Assembly (NCBI RefSeq): GCF_001017175.1
Contig: NZ_LCYG01000091.1
Coordinates: 18,439 to 82,438, forward strand
Direction of reading: 5' to 3'
Length of the DNA: 64,000 bases
From: Microvirga vignae
GTDB taxonomy: Bacteria > Pseudomonadota > Alphaproteobacteria > Rhizobiales > Beijerinckiaceae
This document shows positions 9,669 through 17,798 of this stretch, piece after piece; position 1 is the first letter of the stretch, and the number at the start of each line of letters is the position of its first letter. The position numbers and the translations under genes were made by a program. Below the pieces are notes generated by a model. It was not told where the DNA came from and ran no database searches. It saw only the letters and a program-made list of their open reading frames with translations.

Positions 9669-11219
9669 ATGCTTCGCGCCTTCCGTCTGCTCACCTCAGC
9701 CGCTCTCTGTCTGTCCTTGGCCGTGCCTCTCGCGGCCATGGCGCAGGAAAGGCAGCAGCAAAACGAGCAGCAGGAGGCCCGCAGGCCACGTCCCGAGTCT
9801 CAAACGCAGGCGCTTCCTCCGGAATCGGTCACACGCCATACGCTCGAACTGCCGGGACGGACACTCCAGTTTCTGGCGACGGCGGGGCATCTGACGCTCA
9901 CCGATCAGCAGGGCGCGCCGCAGGCTGAAATCGGGTTCGTGGCCTATGCGAAGGAGGATGCCGATGCCGCATCGCGGCCGGTGACGTTCGCGGTGAATGG
10001 CGGGCCGGGCGCATCTTCCGCCTACCTTCATCTTCTTGCCGCTGGCCCCTGGCTGTTGCCTCTCGATGGACCGGCCATCAGCCCGTCCGCCTCGCCCGCG
10101 CTCGTGCCCAATGCGGAGACTTGGCTCGACTTCACGGACCTCGTCTTCATCGACCCGCCGGGCACCGGCTACAGCCGCGTGATCGGGGGCGATCAGGTGC
10201 GGGAGCGATTCTACTCGGTTCAAGGCGATATCGACGGGCTGGCCGCCTTCGTCATGCGATGGCTGAAGGAGAAGGGGCGGCTGACATCGCCGAAATTCTT
10301 CGTGGGCGAGAGCTATGGCGGTTTTCGTGGGCCTCTGCTCGCGCAGAAGCTCCAGAATGATCAGGGCATCGGCTTCAGCGGTCTTGTGCTCGTTTCGCCT
10401 GTCTTGGATTTCGATTGGCTCGATCAGGGGGCAGGGGCGCCATGGGTCAATGCTGCACTCCTGCCGTCGCTCGCTGCCACCGCGCAGTCGCGTAATGGAC
10501 CGGTGTCGCGAGAGAGTCTTCGCGAGGCTGAGGCTTACGCTTCCGGCGAGTACGTTGTCGATCTCATGCGCGGCCTGCAGGACAAGGAGGCTGTTGAGCG
10601 CATGAGCCGCCGCGTAGCCGAACTGAGTGGGCTCAATCCCGAGCTGACGCGGCGTTTGGCCGGCCGCATCGACATGCGCACGGTCCAGCGGGAGTTACGG
10701 CGTTCCTCATCCGAGATCGTCAGCGCCTATGACACCAATGTGGCGACCGCCGATCCCAACCCCACGAGCCAGTTTCCTCGCTTCGAAGATCCGGTCCTCG
10801 ATGCGATGACCGCGCCGTTGTCGAGCGCCATCATCCATCACATGACCGACACGCTGAACTATAAGGCGGAGGGGCGCTACAATCTGCTCAACGGCTCCAT
10901 CAGCGGTGCCTGGCGCTGGGGCAATGGGCGCAACAGCCCTGAAAATCTCGAAGAGCTGCGGCAGGCACTGGCGCTTGACGGCAAGATGCGCGTGCTCGTC
11001 ACCCACGGTTTTACCGATCTGGTGACGCCGTATTTTGCCTCCAAGCTGCTCCTCGATCAGCTTCCCGATCTCGGTCCCCGGAAGAAGCGTGTGTCTTTGA
11101 GTGTTTACGAAGGCGGCCACATGTTCTATTCGCGGCAAGCGTCGCGGCAGGCGTTCCGCACGGACGTGCAGCGGCTCTTTGAAGAAGCCCTGCAGGCCAG
11201 GGCCGCCAATGGGGATTGA
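9669..11219 (+). CDS. Secreted S10-family serine carboxypeptidase
   Basis: A 516-residue S10 peptidase with an N-terminal signal peptide ending near AAMAQ (residue 25), so periplasmic or exported. NGGPGASSAYLHL is the oxyanion-hole segment (about 110), GESYGGFRGP holds the nucleophile serine (about 213), and THGFTDLVTPY and GGHMFY supply the aspartate and histidine near the C-terminus. It should cleave C-terminal residues from peptides. A low-complexity Gln/Arg stretch follows the signal peptide. The next gene, a lipoprotein, starts 3 nt after the stop. Confidence 0.9.
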   Translation: MLRAFRLLTSAALCLSLAVPLAAMAQERQQQNEQQEARRPRPESQTQALPPESVTRHTLELPGRTLQFLATAGHLTLTDQQGAPQAEIGFVAYAKEDADAASRPVTFAVNGGPGASSAYLHLLAAGPWLLPLDGPAISPSASPALVPNAETWLDFTDLVFIDPPGTGYSRVIGGDQVRERFYSVQGDIDGLAAFVMRWLKEKGRLTSPKFFVGESYGGFRGPLLAQKLQNDQGIGFSGLVLVSPVLDFDWLDQGAGAPWVNAALLPSLAATAQSRNGPVSRESLREAEAYASGEYVVDLMRGLQDKEAVERMSRRVAELSGLNPELTRRLAGRIDMRTVQRELRRSSSEIVSAYDTNVATADPNPTSQFPRFEDPVLDAMTAPLSSAIIHHMTDTLNYKAEGRYNLLNGSISGAWRWGNGRNSPENLEELRQALALDGKMRVLVTHGFTDLVTPYFASKLLLDQLPDLGPRKKRVSLSVYEGGHMFYSRQASRQAFRTDVQRLFEEALQARAANGD

Positions 11220-11222
11220 TCG

Positions 11223-11603
11223 ATGCGTCTGAAGGTCTTGTCGTGCGTGGCTCTCGCCACCTTGAGTCTGGCCGCCTGCAACAGCACGAGTTCCGCACCG
11301 CCGGTTGCTGCGTCTGTTGCACCGACACCCATGGCTGCGGCCCCGACAGGTCCGACCTTCGACGGCCCACTGCTCGGACCTGACGGGCGCTGCACCGGCC
11401 CCTCGACCGGCACCGCCACCGTCATCGAGTCCGGCATCAGCGAATGCGATCTCGTGCGCCTCAAGGGCAAGCCCGCCACGGACGTGCTGGTCGGCGAAAG
11501 CGGCAAGGGCCAGCGCGAGGTGCAGGTGCTCTATTCCGAGCCCGGCGGACGCGAGCTGTATTTCTTCGTGAACAACAGGCTCGATCGGATAGCGAAGCCT
11601 TAA
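11223..11603 (+). CDS. Small lipoprotein of unknown function
   Basis: A 126-residue protein with a lipobox LAAC (cysteine at residue 19) after a short hydrophobic signal, then an Ala/Pro/Thr-rich linker to about residue 50 and a compact C-terminal domain (ISECDLVRLKGKPATDVLVG, then VLYSEPGGRELYFFVNNRL) that looks like a small SmpA/BamE-like or unassigned fold. It follows the S10 peptidase by 3 nt and should be co-transcribed. Its TAA stop shares three bases with the stop of the opposing MFS gene (4-nt TTAA). Confidence 0.8.
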   Translation: MRLKVLSCVALATLSLAACNSTSSAPPVAASVAPTPMAAAPTGPTFDGPLLGPDGRCTGPSTGTATVIESGISECDLVRLKGKPATDVLVGESGKGQREVQVLYSEPGGRELYFFVNNRLDRIAKP

Positions 11604-12838
11604 ACGCTTTCCTTGGCCCGCAACCGCCCGCGAACAGGCAGCAGGCCGATCAGCGTCAGTACCGTGAAGGCCGCTCCGGCCAGGAACGTACCTTGCGGGC
11701 CCACCTTGTCCCACAGCGCACCTGCGATCACGCTCGCCACCAGCAGGGCAAGCCCTGTCACGAGGTTGAACATGCCGAAGGCCGTGCCGCGCAGTTCGGG
11801 TGGAGCGCTGTCGGCGACGAGGGTTGAAAGAAGCCCCTGCGTGAAGCCCATGTGAGCGCCCCAGAGCACCACGCCGAGCGCAATTCCGCCGAGGCCGGGC
11901 GCGAAGGCGAGGACCATATCGGCGGCGAGGAGGAGACCCAAGCCGATGGTGAGGATCGTGATGCGATCCACGCGATCGGAGAGGGCGCCCGCCGGATAGG
12001 CGGAGAGGGCATAGACCACGTTCATGATCACGAGCACGATGGGCACCAGCGCCACCGGCACGCCGGAGGATTGAGCGCGCAGGATGAGGAAGGCCTCGCT
12101 GAAGCGCGCGAGCGTGAACACGGTGGCGAACGCAACCACCCACCAATAGGTCGCGCCCAAGCGCACGAGTTCGGACGGGTGCAGAGGCATGCGCACTTTC
12201 CGCAATCCTTCAGGGCGCTCCGGCTCCTGCACTGCGAAGACGATCAGGGCGAAGGAGAGAAAAGCGGGGATCACCGCGATCCAGAAGACGGTGGTGAAGT
12301 GATCCGCCGTCAGCCACATGAGCCCGATGGCGAGGAACGGGCCGATGAAAGCTCCCACCGTATCGAGCGACTGACGCAGGCCGAAGCTCGCGCCGCGCAG
12401 GTGCTCGGGGCTGATGTCGGCGATCAGCGCATCGCGCGGCGCTCCGCGAATGCCCTTTCCGATGCGGTCGACGAAACGTGCCGTGACGAGCCAGGCGACG
12501 GATGGGGCGAGCGGAAAAATCGGCTTCGTGAAGGCGGCGAGGCCATAGCCGAAAGCTGCGAGAAACTTGCGCTTCCCGAGCCAGTCGCTGAGCGCGCCGG
12601 AAAACACCTTCGTGATCGAGGCGGTGGCTTCCGCGATGCCTTCGATGATGCCGACGGTGAGCGTCGATGTGCCGAGCACTGTCACGAGATAAACGGGCAG
12701 CAGGGCATGGATCATCTCGGAGGAGACATCCATCAGCAGCGAGACGAAACCGAGCGCCCAGATGCCGGTGGGGATTTCCTTCCAAAGGGCTTTCCGCTTG
12801 GTGGAGGCCTCCGGCTGCTCTGGTGCCTGGTTCTGCAT
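11600..12838 (-). CDS. MFS transporter
   Basis: A 412-residue major facilitator with about 12 transmembrane helices from the ATG at 12838; an upstream in-frame start would overlap the ABC-F gene. The signature between helices 2 and 3 reads GALSDWLGKRKF, and GKGIRGAPRDALIADISP sits on the loop after helix 4. It resembles drug/sugar efflux permeases annotated only as MFS transporter; substrate unknown. It lies 2 nt after the ABC-F stop and is probably co-transcribed. Confidence 0.85.
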   Translation of the reverse strand: MQNQAPEQPEASTKRKALWKEIPTGIWALGFVSLLMDVSSEMIHALLPVYLVTVLGTSTLTVGIIEGIAEATASITKVFSGALSDWLGKRKFLAAFGYGLAAFTKPIFPLAPSVAWLVTARFVDRIGKGIRGAPRDALIADISPEHLRGASFGLRQSLDTVGAFIGPFLAIGLMWLTADHFTTVFWIAVIPAFLSFALIVFAVQEPERPEGLRKVRMPLHPSELVRLGATYWWVVAFATVFTLARFSEAFLILRAQSSGVPVALVPIVLVIMNVVYALSAYPAGALSDRVDRITILTIGLGLLLAADMVLAFAPGLGGIALGVVLWGAHMGFTQGLLSTLVADSAPPELRGTAFGMFNLVTGLALLVASVIAGALWDKVGPQGTFLAGAAFTVLTLIGLLPVRGRLRAKESV

Positions 12839-12840
12839 CG

Positions 12841-14718
12841 TCACGCGCTCGCGGTTTCGATTTCGCCGCTGATGGTCAGCCATTCCTCCTCGAGAGAGGC
12901 GAGCGTGTCCGCTGCCTCGGCACGCATCTTCGAAAGCTCGGTGGCCTTCGCGGAATCCTTCAGGAAGGCTGTTCCGTCCGCGAGCGCCGCGTCCACCTTG
13001 CCGATGACTTCGTGGAGTTTCGCCATGCGCGCTTCGATCGCTTCGAGCTTCTTGCGCAAGGGAGCAAGCGCTGCGCGCTTTTCTGCGGCGGCGCGGCGTT
13101 CATCGACCTTGGATGCGGTCGGCGCCTGCGGCTTGTCGTTCTGCTTTTGCGGATCGAACTCGCCCGACAGCACGAGCTGGCGGTAATCGTCCATGTCGCC
13201 GTCAAAGGCCTTCACCGTGCCGTTGCCGACGATCCAGAGACGCTCGGCGCAGGCCTCGATCAGGAAGCGGTCGTGGCTCACCAGGATGACCGCGCCGGTA
13301 TAGTCGTTGATGGCTTCCATCAGCGCCGTACGGCTGTCGATGTCGAGGTGGTTCGTCGGCTCGTCAAGGATGAGCAGGTGAGGGCCGTTGAAAGCGGCCA
13401 ATCCCATGAGCAGGCGCGCCTTCTCGCCGCCGGAGAGCGCGGAAACGGGTGTATCCGCCTTCGCACCCGGAAAGCCGATCTGCGCCGTACGGGCGCGGAT
13501 CTTGGCGATCGGCGTGTCCGGCATGCGCTCAGCCACGTGATCATAGGCGGTCGCCTTCGGGTTCAGCTCGTCGAGCTGATGCTGCGCGAAATAGGCAACA
13601 TCCATGCGGCTGACCGTGCGCATCTCGCCCTTCATCGGCTCAAGCCTGCCACCGATGAGCTTACAGAAAGTGGATTTGCCATTGCCGTTGGAGCCGAGCA
13701 GCGCGATGCGGTCGTCGGGCGAGATCGTGAGATTGAGCCGGTCGAGCACGATGCGCTCGCCATAGCCGACGGCGCCGCTTTCCACCGTGATCAGCGGCGG
13801 AGCGGCAGGGCGCTCGGGGTCCGGCAGATTGAAGGGCAGCACGTCGTCTTCGACGATGGTGGCGATGGGCTCGAGCTTGGCGAGCCGCTTCACGCGCGAC
13901 TGAGCCTGGCGCGCCTTCGAGGCCTTGGCCTTGAAGCGGTCCACGAAGGCCTGCAGGTGCTTGCGCTCCGCCTCCTGCTTCGCCGCCATCTTCGCCGTCA
14001 GCTCGCGCTTTTCCGCATATTGCTTGGCGAACGAGGTATAGCCGCCGCGGTAGATCGTGAGCTTGCCCCGGTCGAGATGCAGGATGTGGTTGACGCAGGT
14101 GTCGAGCAGCTCGCGGTCGTGGCTGATGACGAGAACCGTATGCGGGTAGCGACCCAGGTAGTCGTAGAGCCAGAGCGTGCCTTCAAGATCGAGATAGTTC
14201 GTCGGCTCGTCGAGGAGCAGAAGGTCCGGCTCGGTGAACAGCACGGCGGCGAGCGCCACGCGCATGCGCCAGCCGCCCGAGAAATCGGAGCAGGGGCGTT
14301 CTTGAGCTTCCGCATCGAAGCCGAGGCCGTGGAGGATTGCGGCAGCGCGCGAGGGGGCGGAATGCGCGCCGATATCGGTCAGCCGCGTCTCGATCTCGGC
14401 ACGGCGGAGGCCGTCCGCCGTCTCGGCCTCGGCGAGAAGGGCCGTGCGCTCCTTGTCAGCGGCGAGCACCACGTCGATGAGGCGCTCCGGCCCCCCCGGA
14501 GCCTCCTGGGCCACGGCGCCGATGCGCATGCCGCGGGGCAGGGTGATGCTGCCGCTCTCGGTGGCGAGCTCGCCCTGGATGATCTTGAACAGGGTGGTCT
14601 TGCCCGCACCGTTGCGCCCGACGAGCCCCACCTTGCTGCCCGTGGGCAGGTTGAAGGAGGCGTGGTCGAGGATCAGCCGGTCGCCGATGCGGTAGGTGAG
14701 ATCATTGACATGGAGCAT
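12841..14718 (-). CDS. ABC-F family ATPase (YheS/Uup-like)
   Basis: A 625-residue soluble protein with two ATP-binding cassettes and no membrane helices. Cassette 1 has Walker A GRNGAGKT near residue 35, signature FSGGW and Walker B LLLLDEPTNYLDLE; cassette 2 has GSNGNGKST near 350, LSGGEK and LLILDEPTNHLDID. The Arg/Lys-rich linker between them (about 240-290) is the ABC-F interdomain arm, and a C-terminal coiled coil covers about 545-620. Such proteins act on the ribosome as translation factors. MLHVNDLTY at 14718 is the family start; the frame stays open upstream without support. Confidence 0.93.
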   Translation of the reverse strand: MLHVNDLTYRIGDRLILDHASFNLPTGSKVGLVGRNGAGKTTLFKIIQGELATESGSITLPRGMRIGAVAQEAPGGPERLIDVVLAADKERTALLAEAETADGLRRAEIETRLTDIGAHSAPSRAAAILHGLGFDAEAQERPCSDFSGGWRMRVALAAVLFTEPDLLLLDEPTNYLDLEGTLWLYDYLGRYPHTVLVISHDRELLDTCVNHILHLDRGKLTIYRGGYTSFAKQYAEKRELTAKMAAKQEAERKHLQAFVDRFKAKASKARQAQSRVKRLAKLEPIATIVEDDVLPFNLPDPERPAAPPLITVESGAVGYGERIVLDRLNLTISPDDRIALLGSNGNGKSTFCKLIGGRLEPMKGEMRTVSRMDVAYFAQHQLDELNPKATAYDHVAERMPDTPIAKIRARTAQIGFPGAKADTPVSALSGGEKARLLMGLAAFNGPHLLILDEPTNHLDIDSRTALMEAINDYTGAVILVSHDRFLIEACAERLWIVGNGTVKAFDGDMDDYRQLVLSGEFDPQKQNDKPQAPTASKVDERRAAAEKRAALAPLRKKLEAIEARMAKLHEVIGKVDAALADGTAFLKDSAKATELSKMRAEAADTLASLEEEWLTISGEIETASA

Positions 14719-15080
14719 GCCGCCTTTTGGCCTGTGAAAAGGGCGCTGGCAAGGTGCCGGGACAGGGGAAAGGGAGCTGGGGCTTTTCCCCTGCGGTAAG
14801 CCAGATATGGATTTATGACGTAACGAGAGGCTCAGGGGGCTCAAATGCCGGCTGATCAGGTATCCTCGGCGCGCACAAGAAGAACGCGGACGACATGCGG
14901 AAAGCCCATCCTTGAAGCGTCTTGGAGTATGCGCGGCCTGTTGTGGGTACCCGCAATAGTCTCAGGAAAGCGGGGCTTGCGAATGACCGGACGGTCAAAG
15001 ACTGATAAGCAGGGCTTTAGCTCTACTTGTACGGGCGCTATGGTATAGTTCTAGCGAAGGTTTGCGGTCGGGGGAGAAAC
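14719..15080. other. Intergenic region without a supported gene
   Basis: These 362 nt separate the divergent ABC-F and Crp/Fnr genes and should hold both promoters. Short open frames occur on both strands, but none shows a good ribosome-binding site, a recognisable domain or a clear coding character. No tRNA-like cloverleaf or terminator was seen. The segment just before the Crp gene is more AT-rich (TATGGTATAGTTCTAG near 15040-15056) and could carry a -10 element. Confidence 0.5.
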
Positions 15081-15767
15081 ATGGCGCGGCTTGCCAATGT
15101 TCACTTGTTCAAGGGACTTGAGATCGATCTTATCCCATTCGAGGCGCGGTCCAACTGGCGCCGCTTCGATCCGGATGAGGTGCTGGTCGACTTCGACGAG
15201 CTCTCCACCGACGTCTATTTCCTCCTGTCCGGCGAAGTGCGCGTGCTCATGCGCACCGCCTCGGGCAGGGAGGTGATCCTCAACGAGATGAAGCCAGGAG
15301 AGGTCTTCGGCGAACTGGCTGCCCTCGACGGCATCAAGCGTTCCGCGAATGTCACGGCGCTCACGAGAGGCGAGGCCTGCGTGATGCCGGCGGCGGTGTT
15401 CAAGGAGCTGCTTTTCGCCAACCGGCCCGTCGCCGAGCGCCTCTTCTGCCTCATGGCCTCGCGCCTGCGCGAATTGAACGCCAAGTTCATGGAACAGACG
15501 GTTCTTGATCTGAGGCACCGGCTCTATTCGGAGCTGCTGCGCCTCTCTGTGCCGCGCGGAGACAAGGGTATCGAGCGGGTCATTACCCCGCCGCCCTTCC
15601 ACCATATCGTCGCCGCCCGCATCGGCTGCCGCCGCGAGCAGATCACGCGCGAGTTTTCGATGCTGACCCAGGAAGGCCTGATCGAGCGCACCCGCGGTGC
15701 CCTGATTCTGCGCCAGCCGGAGGTTCTGAAGGCCCGTGTCGCCGAGGCCATGCGGGCGGATCACTGA
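15081..15767 (+). CDS. Crp/Fnr-family transcriptional regulator
   Basis: A 228-residue regulator; GGGGAG 6 nt before the ATG fixes the start. The N-terminal cyclic-nucleotide-type barrel (about 15-125) contains GEVFGELAALDGIKRSANVT, which keeps the Gly-Glu and Arg-Ser positions of a cAMP phosphate-binding cassette. The C-terminal winged helix (about 150-220) includes VAARIGCRREQITREFSML as the recognition helix. No FNR-type cysteine cluster is seen. Cyclic-nucleotide binding is plausible but inferred. It converges on and overlaps the TetR gene by 7 nt. Confidence 0.9.
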   Translation: MARLANVHLFKGLEIDLIPFEARSNWRRFDPDEVLVDFDELSTDVYFLLSGEVRVLMRTASGREVILNEMKPGEVFGELAALDGIKRSANVTALTRGEACVMPAAVFKELLFANRPVAERLFCLMASRLRELNAKFMEQTVLDLRHRLYSELLRLSVPRGDKGIERVITPPPFHHIVAARIGCRREQITREFSMLTQEGLIERTRGALILRQPEVLKARVAEAMRADH

Positions 15768-16444
15768 CGCTTGCCGGCGTCCGGCCCATAGGCTGCGAAG
15801 AACACGCGGATCGCGTTCTCCACATTTTTCTTGATCTCGTCCTGTGTCGGCGGCCCACCGACAGCGAAGAGCTGGCGGCGCATCAGGCCGGAGACGCAAA
15901 GATCGAGGAAGTGTTGGGCGGCCACGCTGGTGTCCGCGATCGATAGGCGCCCAGCCTGGACCTGGCGGTCGAAGTAAGCTGCGAGCCGCGCTGCGCCTTG
16001 GCGGGGGCCGGCTTCGTAGAAGGCTTGGCCGAGGGCAGGGAATTTTTCCGCGGCGCCGATCACCATGCGGATCGAGGAGATATGCTCCGGTGTGCCCATG
16101 CGGGTCAGGTAAGTATGGCCGAGCTGGGTGAGCACGGAGCGCACATCCGGATCGTCAGCGTCGAGCTTGAAGAGAACTTCGGCCAGGCCCTGCTTCTCTT
16201 CCGTCGTCAGGGCCGCAAACAGGCTCTCCTTGCTGTCGAAATACACATAGAGTGTGCCCTTGGAGACACCGGCCGCCTTCGCGATCTCGCCCATGCTGGC
16301 GCCATCGAAGCCGCTTGCGAGAAAAACCTGACGGGCTCCCTCCAGGATCTGGCGACGCTTGGCCCTCTCCGCGCTCTCTTCTGTCGAGGGAGAGTTGCTG
16401 GGAGCGGCGGCTGTTGCGCGAGCGATGTCTTTCAGGTCGCTCAT
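15761..16444 (-). CDS. TetR/AcrR-family repressor of the adjacent efflux operon
   Basis: A 227-residue TetR protein. The N-terminal DNA-binding domain (about 30-80) has FLASGFDGASMGEIAKAAGVSKGTLYVYFDSKESLF, split here into the helix-turn-helix AKAAGVSKGTLYVYF and flanks. The C-terminal domain is of the AefR/AcrR type. It is divergent from the HlyD-EmrB efflux pair, with a perfect 21-bp palindrome between them, so it very likely represses both that operon and itself until a drug or solvent binds. Confidence 0.9.
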   Translation of the reverse strand: MSDLKDIARATAAAPSNSPSTEESAERAKRRQILEGARQVFLASGFDGASMGEIAKAAGVSKGTLYVYFDSKESLFAALTTEEKQGLAEVLFKLDADDPDVRSVLTQLGHTYLTRMGTPEHISSIRMVIGAAEKFPALGQAFYEAGPRQGAARLAAYFDRQVQAGRLSIADTSVAAQHFLDLCVSGLMRRQLFAVGGPPTQDEIKKNVENAIRVFFAAYGPDAGKRQ

Positions 16445-16468
16445 GTGCGTTTTGTCACCTCCAGGCTA

Positions 16469-16489
16469 TTGACCGAACGGTTCGGTCAA
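16469..16489. promoter_or_regulatory. TetR operator, perfect 21-bp palindrome
   Basis: The half-site TTGACCGAAC is repeated in inverse orientation around a central G. It lies 24 nt upstream of the tetR start and about 100 nt upstream of the hlyD start. AcrR/AefR-type repressors bind palindromes of this form, often with ACCGAACGGTTCGGT-like cores; binding here is inferred from position and symmetry. Confidence 0.8.
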
Positions 16490-16586
16490 ATCATATGTAG
16501 TCCACTTAGTCATTATAGTTCAAGGTCGCAAGAACGCCTCTAAACTTTGTGGTTCGGGCGGTTTGCGTTGTCGATAGAGGGTTGGC

Positions 16587-17780
16587 ATGGCTTACCGTGA
16601 AGAGTTCGAGCAGGGCGGAAAGGGGGCTTCCGCGCCCGCCATGGATCGACCGCCTGCCCAGGCTCCCGAAGCGGAGCAAAGCGCTCCGGCCCAGGAAGCT
16701 GCGCCCGCCAAGGCGAAGTCGCGCAAGAAGCCGGTGATCATGGCTCTGCTATTGGGCGCTCTGGCGTTCGGAGGCTACGAGGGCTTCCACTGGTGGTCTG
16801 AAGGCCGCTTCATGGTCTCCACCGATGATGCCTATGTGCAGGCCGACATCACGATCCTCTCGGCCAAGGTGTCCGGCTATGTCTCCTCCGTGGCCGTTAC
16901 CAGCAACCAGAGCGTCAGGGCCGGCGACCTGATCGCCAAGATCGACGACGGCGATTACCGCTTTGCCCTGCAATCGGCCAAGGACAAGCTCGCCACCCAG
17001 CAGAGCTCGATCGAGCGCATCGGCCGTCAGATCGAGGCAGGCCGTGCCTCCGTGGCTCAGGCCGACGCCCAGGTGGCTGCCGCCAAGGCGGAGGCTGAGC
17101 GGGCCGCCAGCGATTACGCTCGCCAGCAGCAGCTCGCCCGTTCCGATTACACCAGCCGCGCAGCCCTCGAGAACGCCAAGGCCACCAGTGATCGCGCAGA
17201 GGCCAACGTGAAGAGCGCTCAAGCCGCTCTCGCAGCCGCCAAGGCGAATGTCGACGTTCTCTCAGCCCAGCAGACCGAGGCGCGCCGTGTCGCGGCCGAG
17301 TTGCAGACGGGCATCGAGAAGGCTGAGCGCGATCTTTCCTTCACGGAAATCCGTGCGCCGGCCGATGGGGTGATCGGCAACAAGGCCGTCGAAGTCGGCA
17401 CCTTCGTGCAGCCGGGCGCGCGCTTGGCCGCCCTCGTGCCGCTCACCAGCGTGCATGTGGATGCAAACTTCAAGGAGACCCAGCTTGCCCACCTGAAGCC
17501 GGGCCAGAAGGTGAAGATCGAGGTCGATGCCTTCCCGGATGCGGACATCGTCGGCACGGTGGAAAGCGTGTCGCCCGCTTCCGGCGCGGTGTTCAGCCTG
17601 CTGCCGCCCGAGAACGCCACCGGCAACTTCACCAAGATCGTGCAGCGCGTGCCCGTGCGTGTGTCTGTCAGCCCCGAGTTTGCTCAGCAGGGCCTGCTGC
17701 GTCCCGGCCTGTCGGTTGTCGTCGATGTGGACACGCGTATCTCGGCTGAAGCGTCCAAGACGGCCAGCCTGAAGCAGTAA
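16587..17780 (+). CDS. emrA: HlyD/EmrA-family membrane fusion protein
   Basis: A 397-residue periplasmic adaptor. A Pro/Ala-rich cytoplasmic tail (to about 45) precedes a single transmembrane helix (about 50-70), then the biotinyl-lipoyl half VSTDDAYVQADITILSAKVSGYV, a long alpha-helical hairpin coiled coil (about 130-245), and the second lipoyl half and beta-barrel (IRAPADGVIGNKAVEVGTFV). It links an inner-membrane DHA2 pump to an outer-membrane channel. The pump gene follows 18 nt later. The outer-membrane factor is not in this window. Confidence 0.9.
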   Translation: MAYREEFEQGGKGASAPAMDRPPAQAPEAEQSAPAQEAAPAKAKSRKKPVIMALLLGALAFGGYEGFHWWSEGRFMVSTDDAYVQADITILSAKVSGYVSSVAVTSNQSVRAGDLIAKIDDGDYRFALQSAKDKLATQQSSIERIGRQIEAGRASVAQADAQVAAAKAEAERAASDYARQQQLARSDYTSRAALENAKATSDRAEANVKSAQAALAAAKANVDVLSAQQTEARRVAAELQTGIEKAERDLSFTEIRAPADGVIGNKAVEVGTFVQPGARLAALVPLTSVHVDANFKETQLAHLKPGQKVKIEVDAFPDADIVGTVESVSPASGAVFSLLPPENATGNFTKIVQRVPVRVSVSPEFAQQGLLRPGLSVVVDVDTRISAEASKTASLKQ

Positions 17781-17798
17781 GGAAAGAGCAAAGCCTCC

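Noticed and set aside
12667..14799. A 710-codon open frame antisense to the ABC-F gene
   Set aside because: It mirrors the codon pattern of the ABC-F gene and has no domain of its own.
14813..15048. Short frames in the ABC-F to Crp gap (reverse 61 aa, forward 67 aa)
   Set aside because: No ribosome-binding site or domain, and they overlap on opposite strands.
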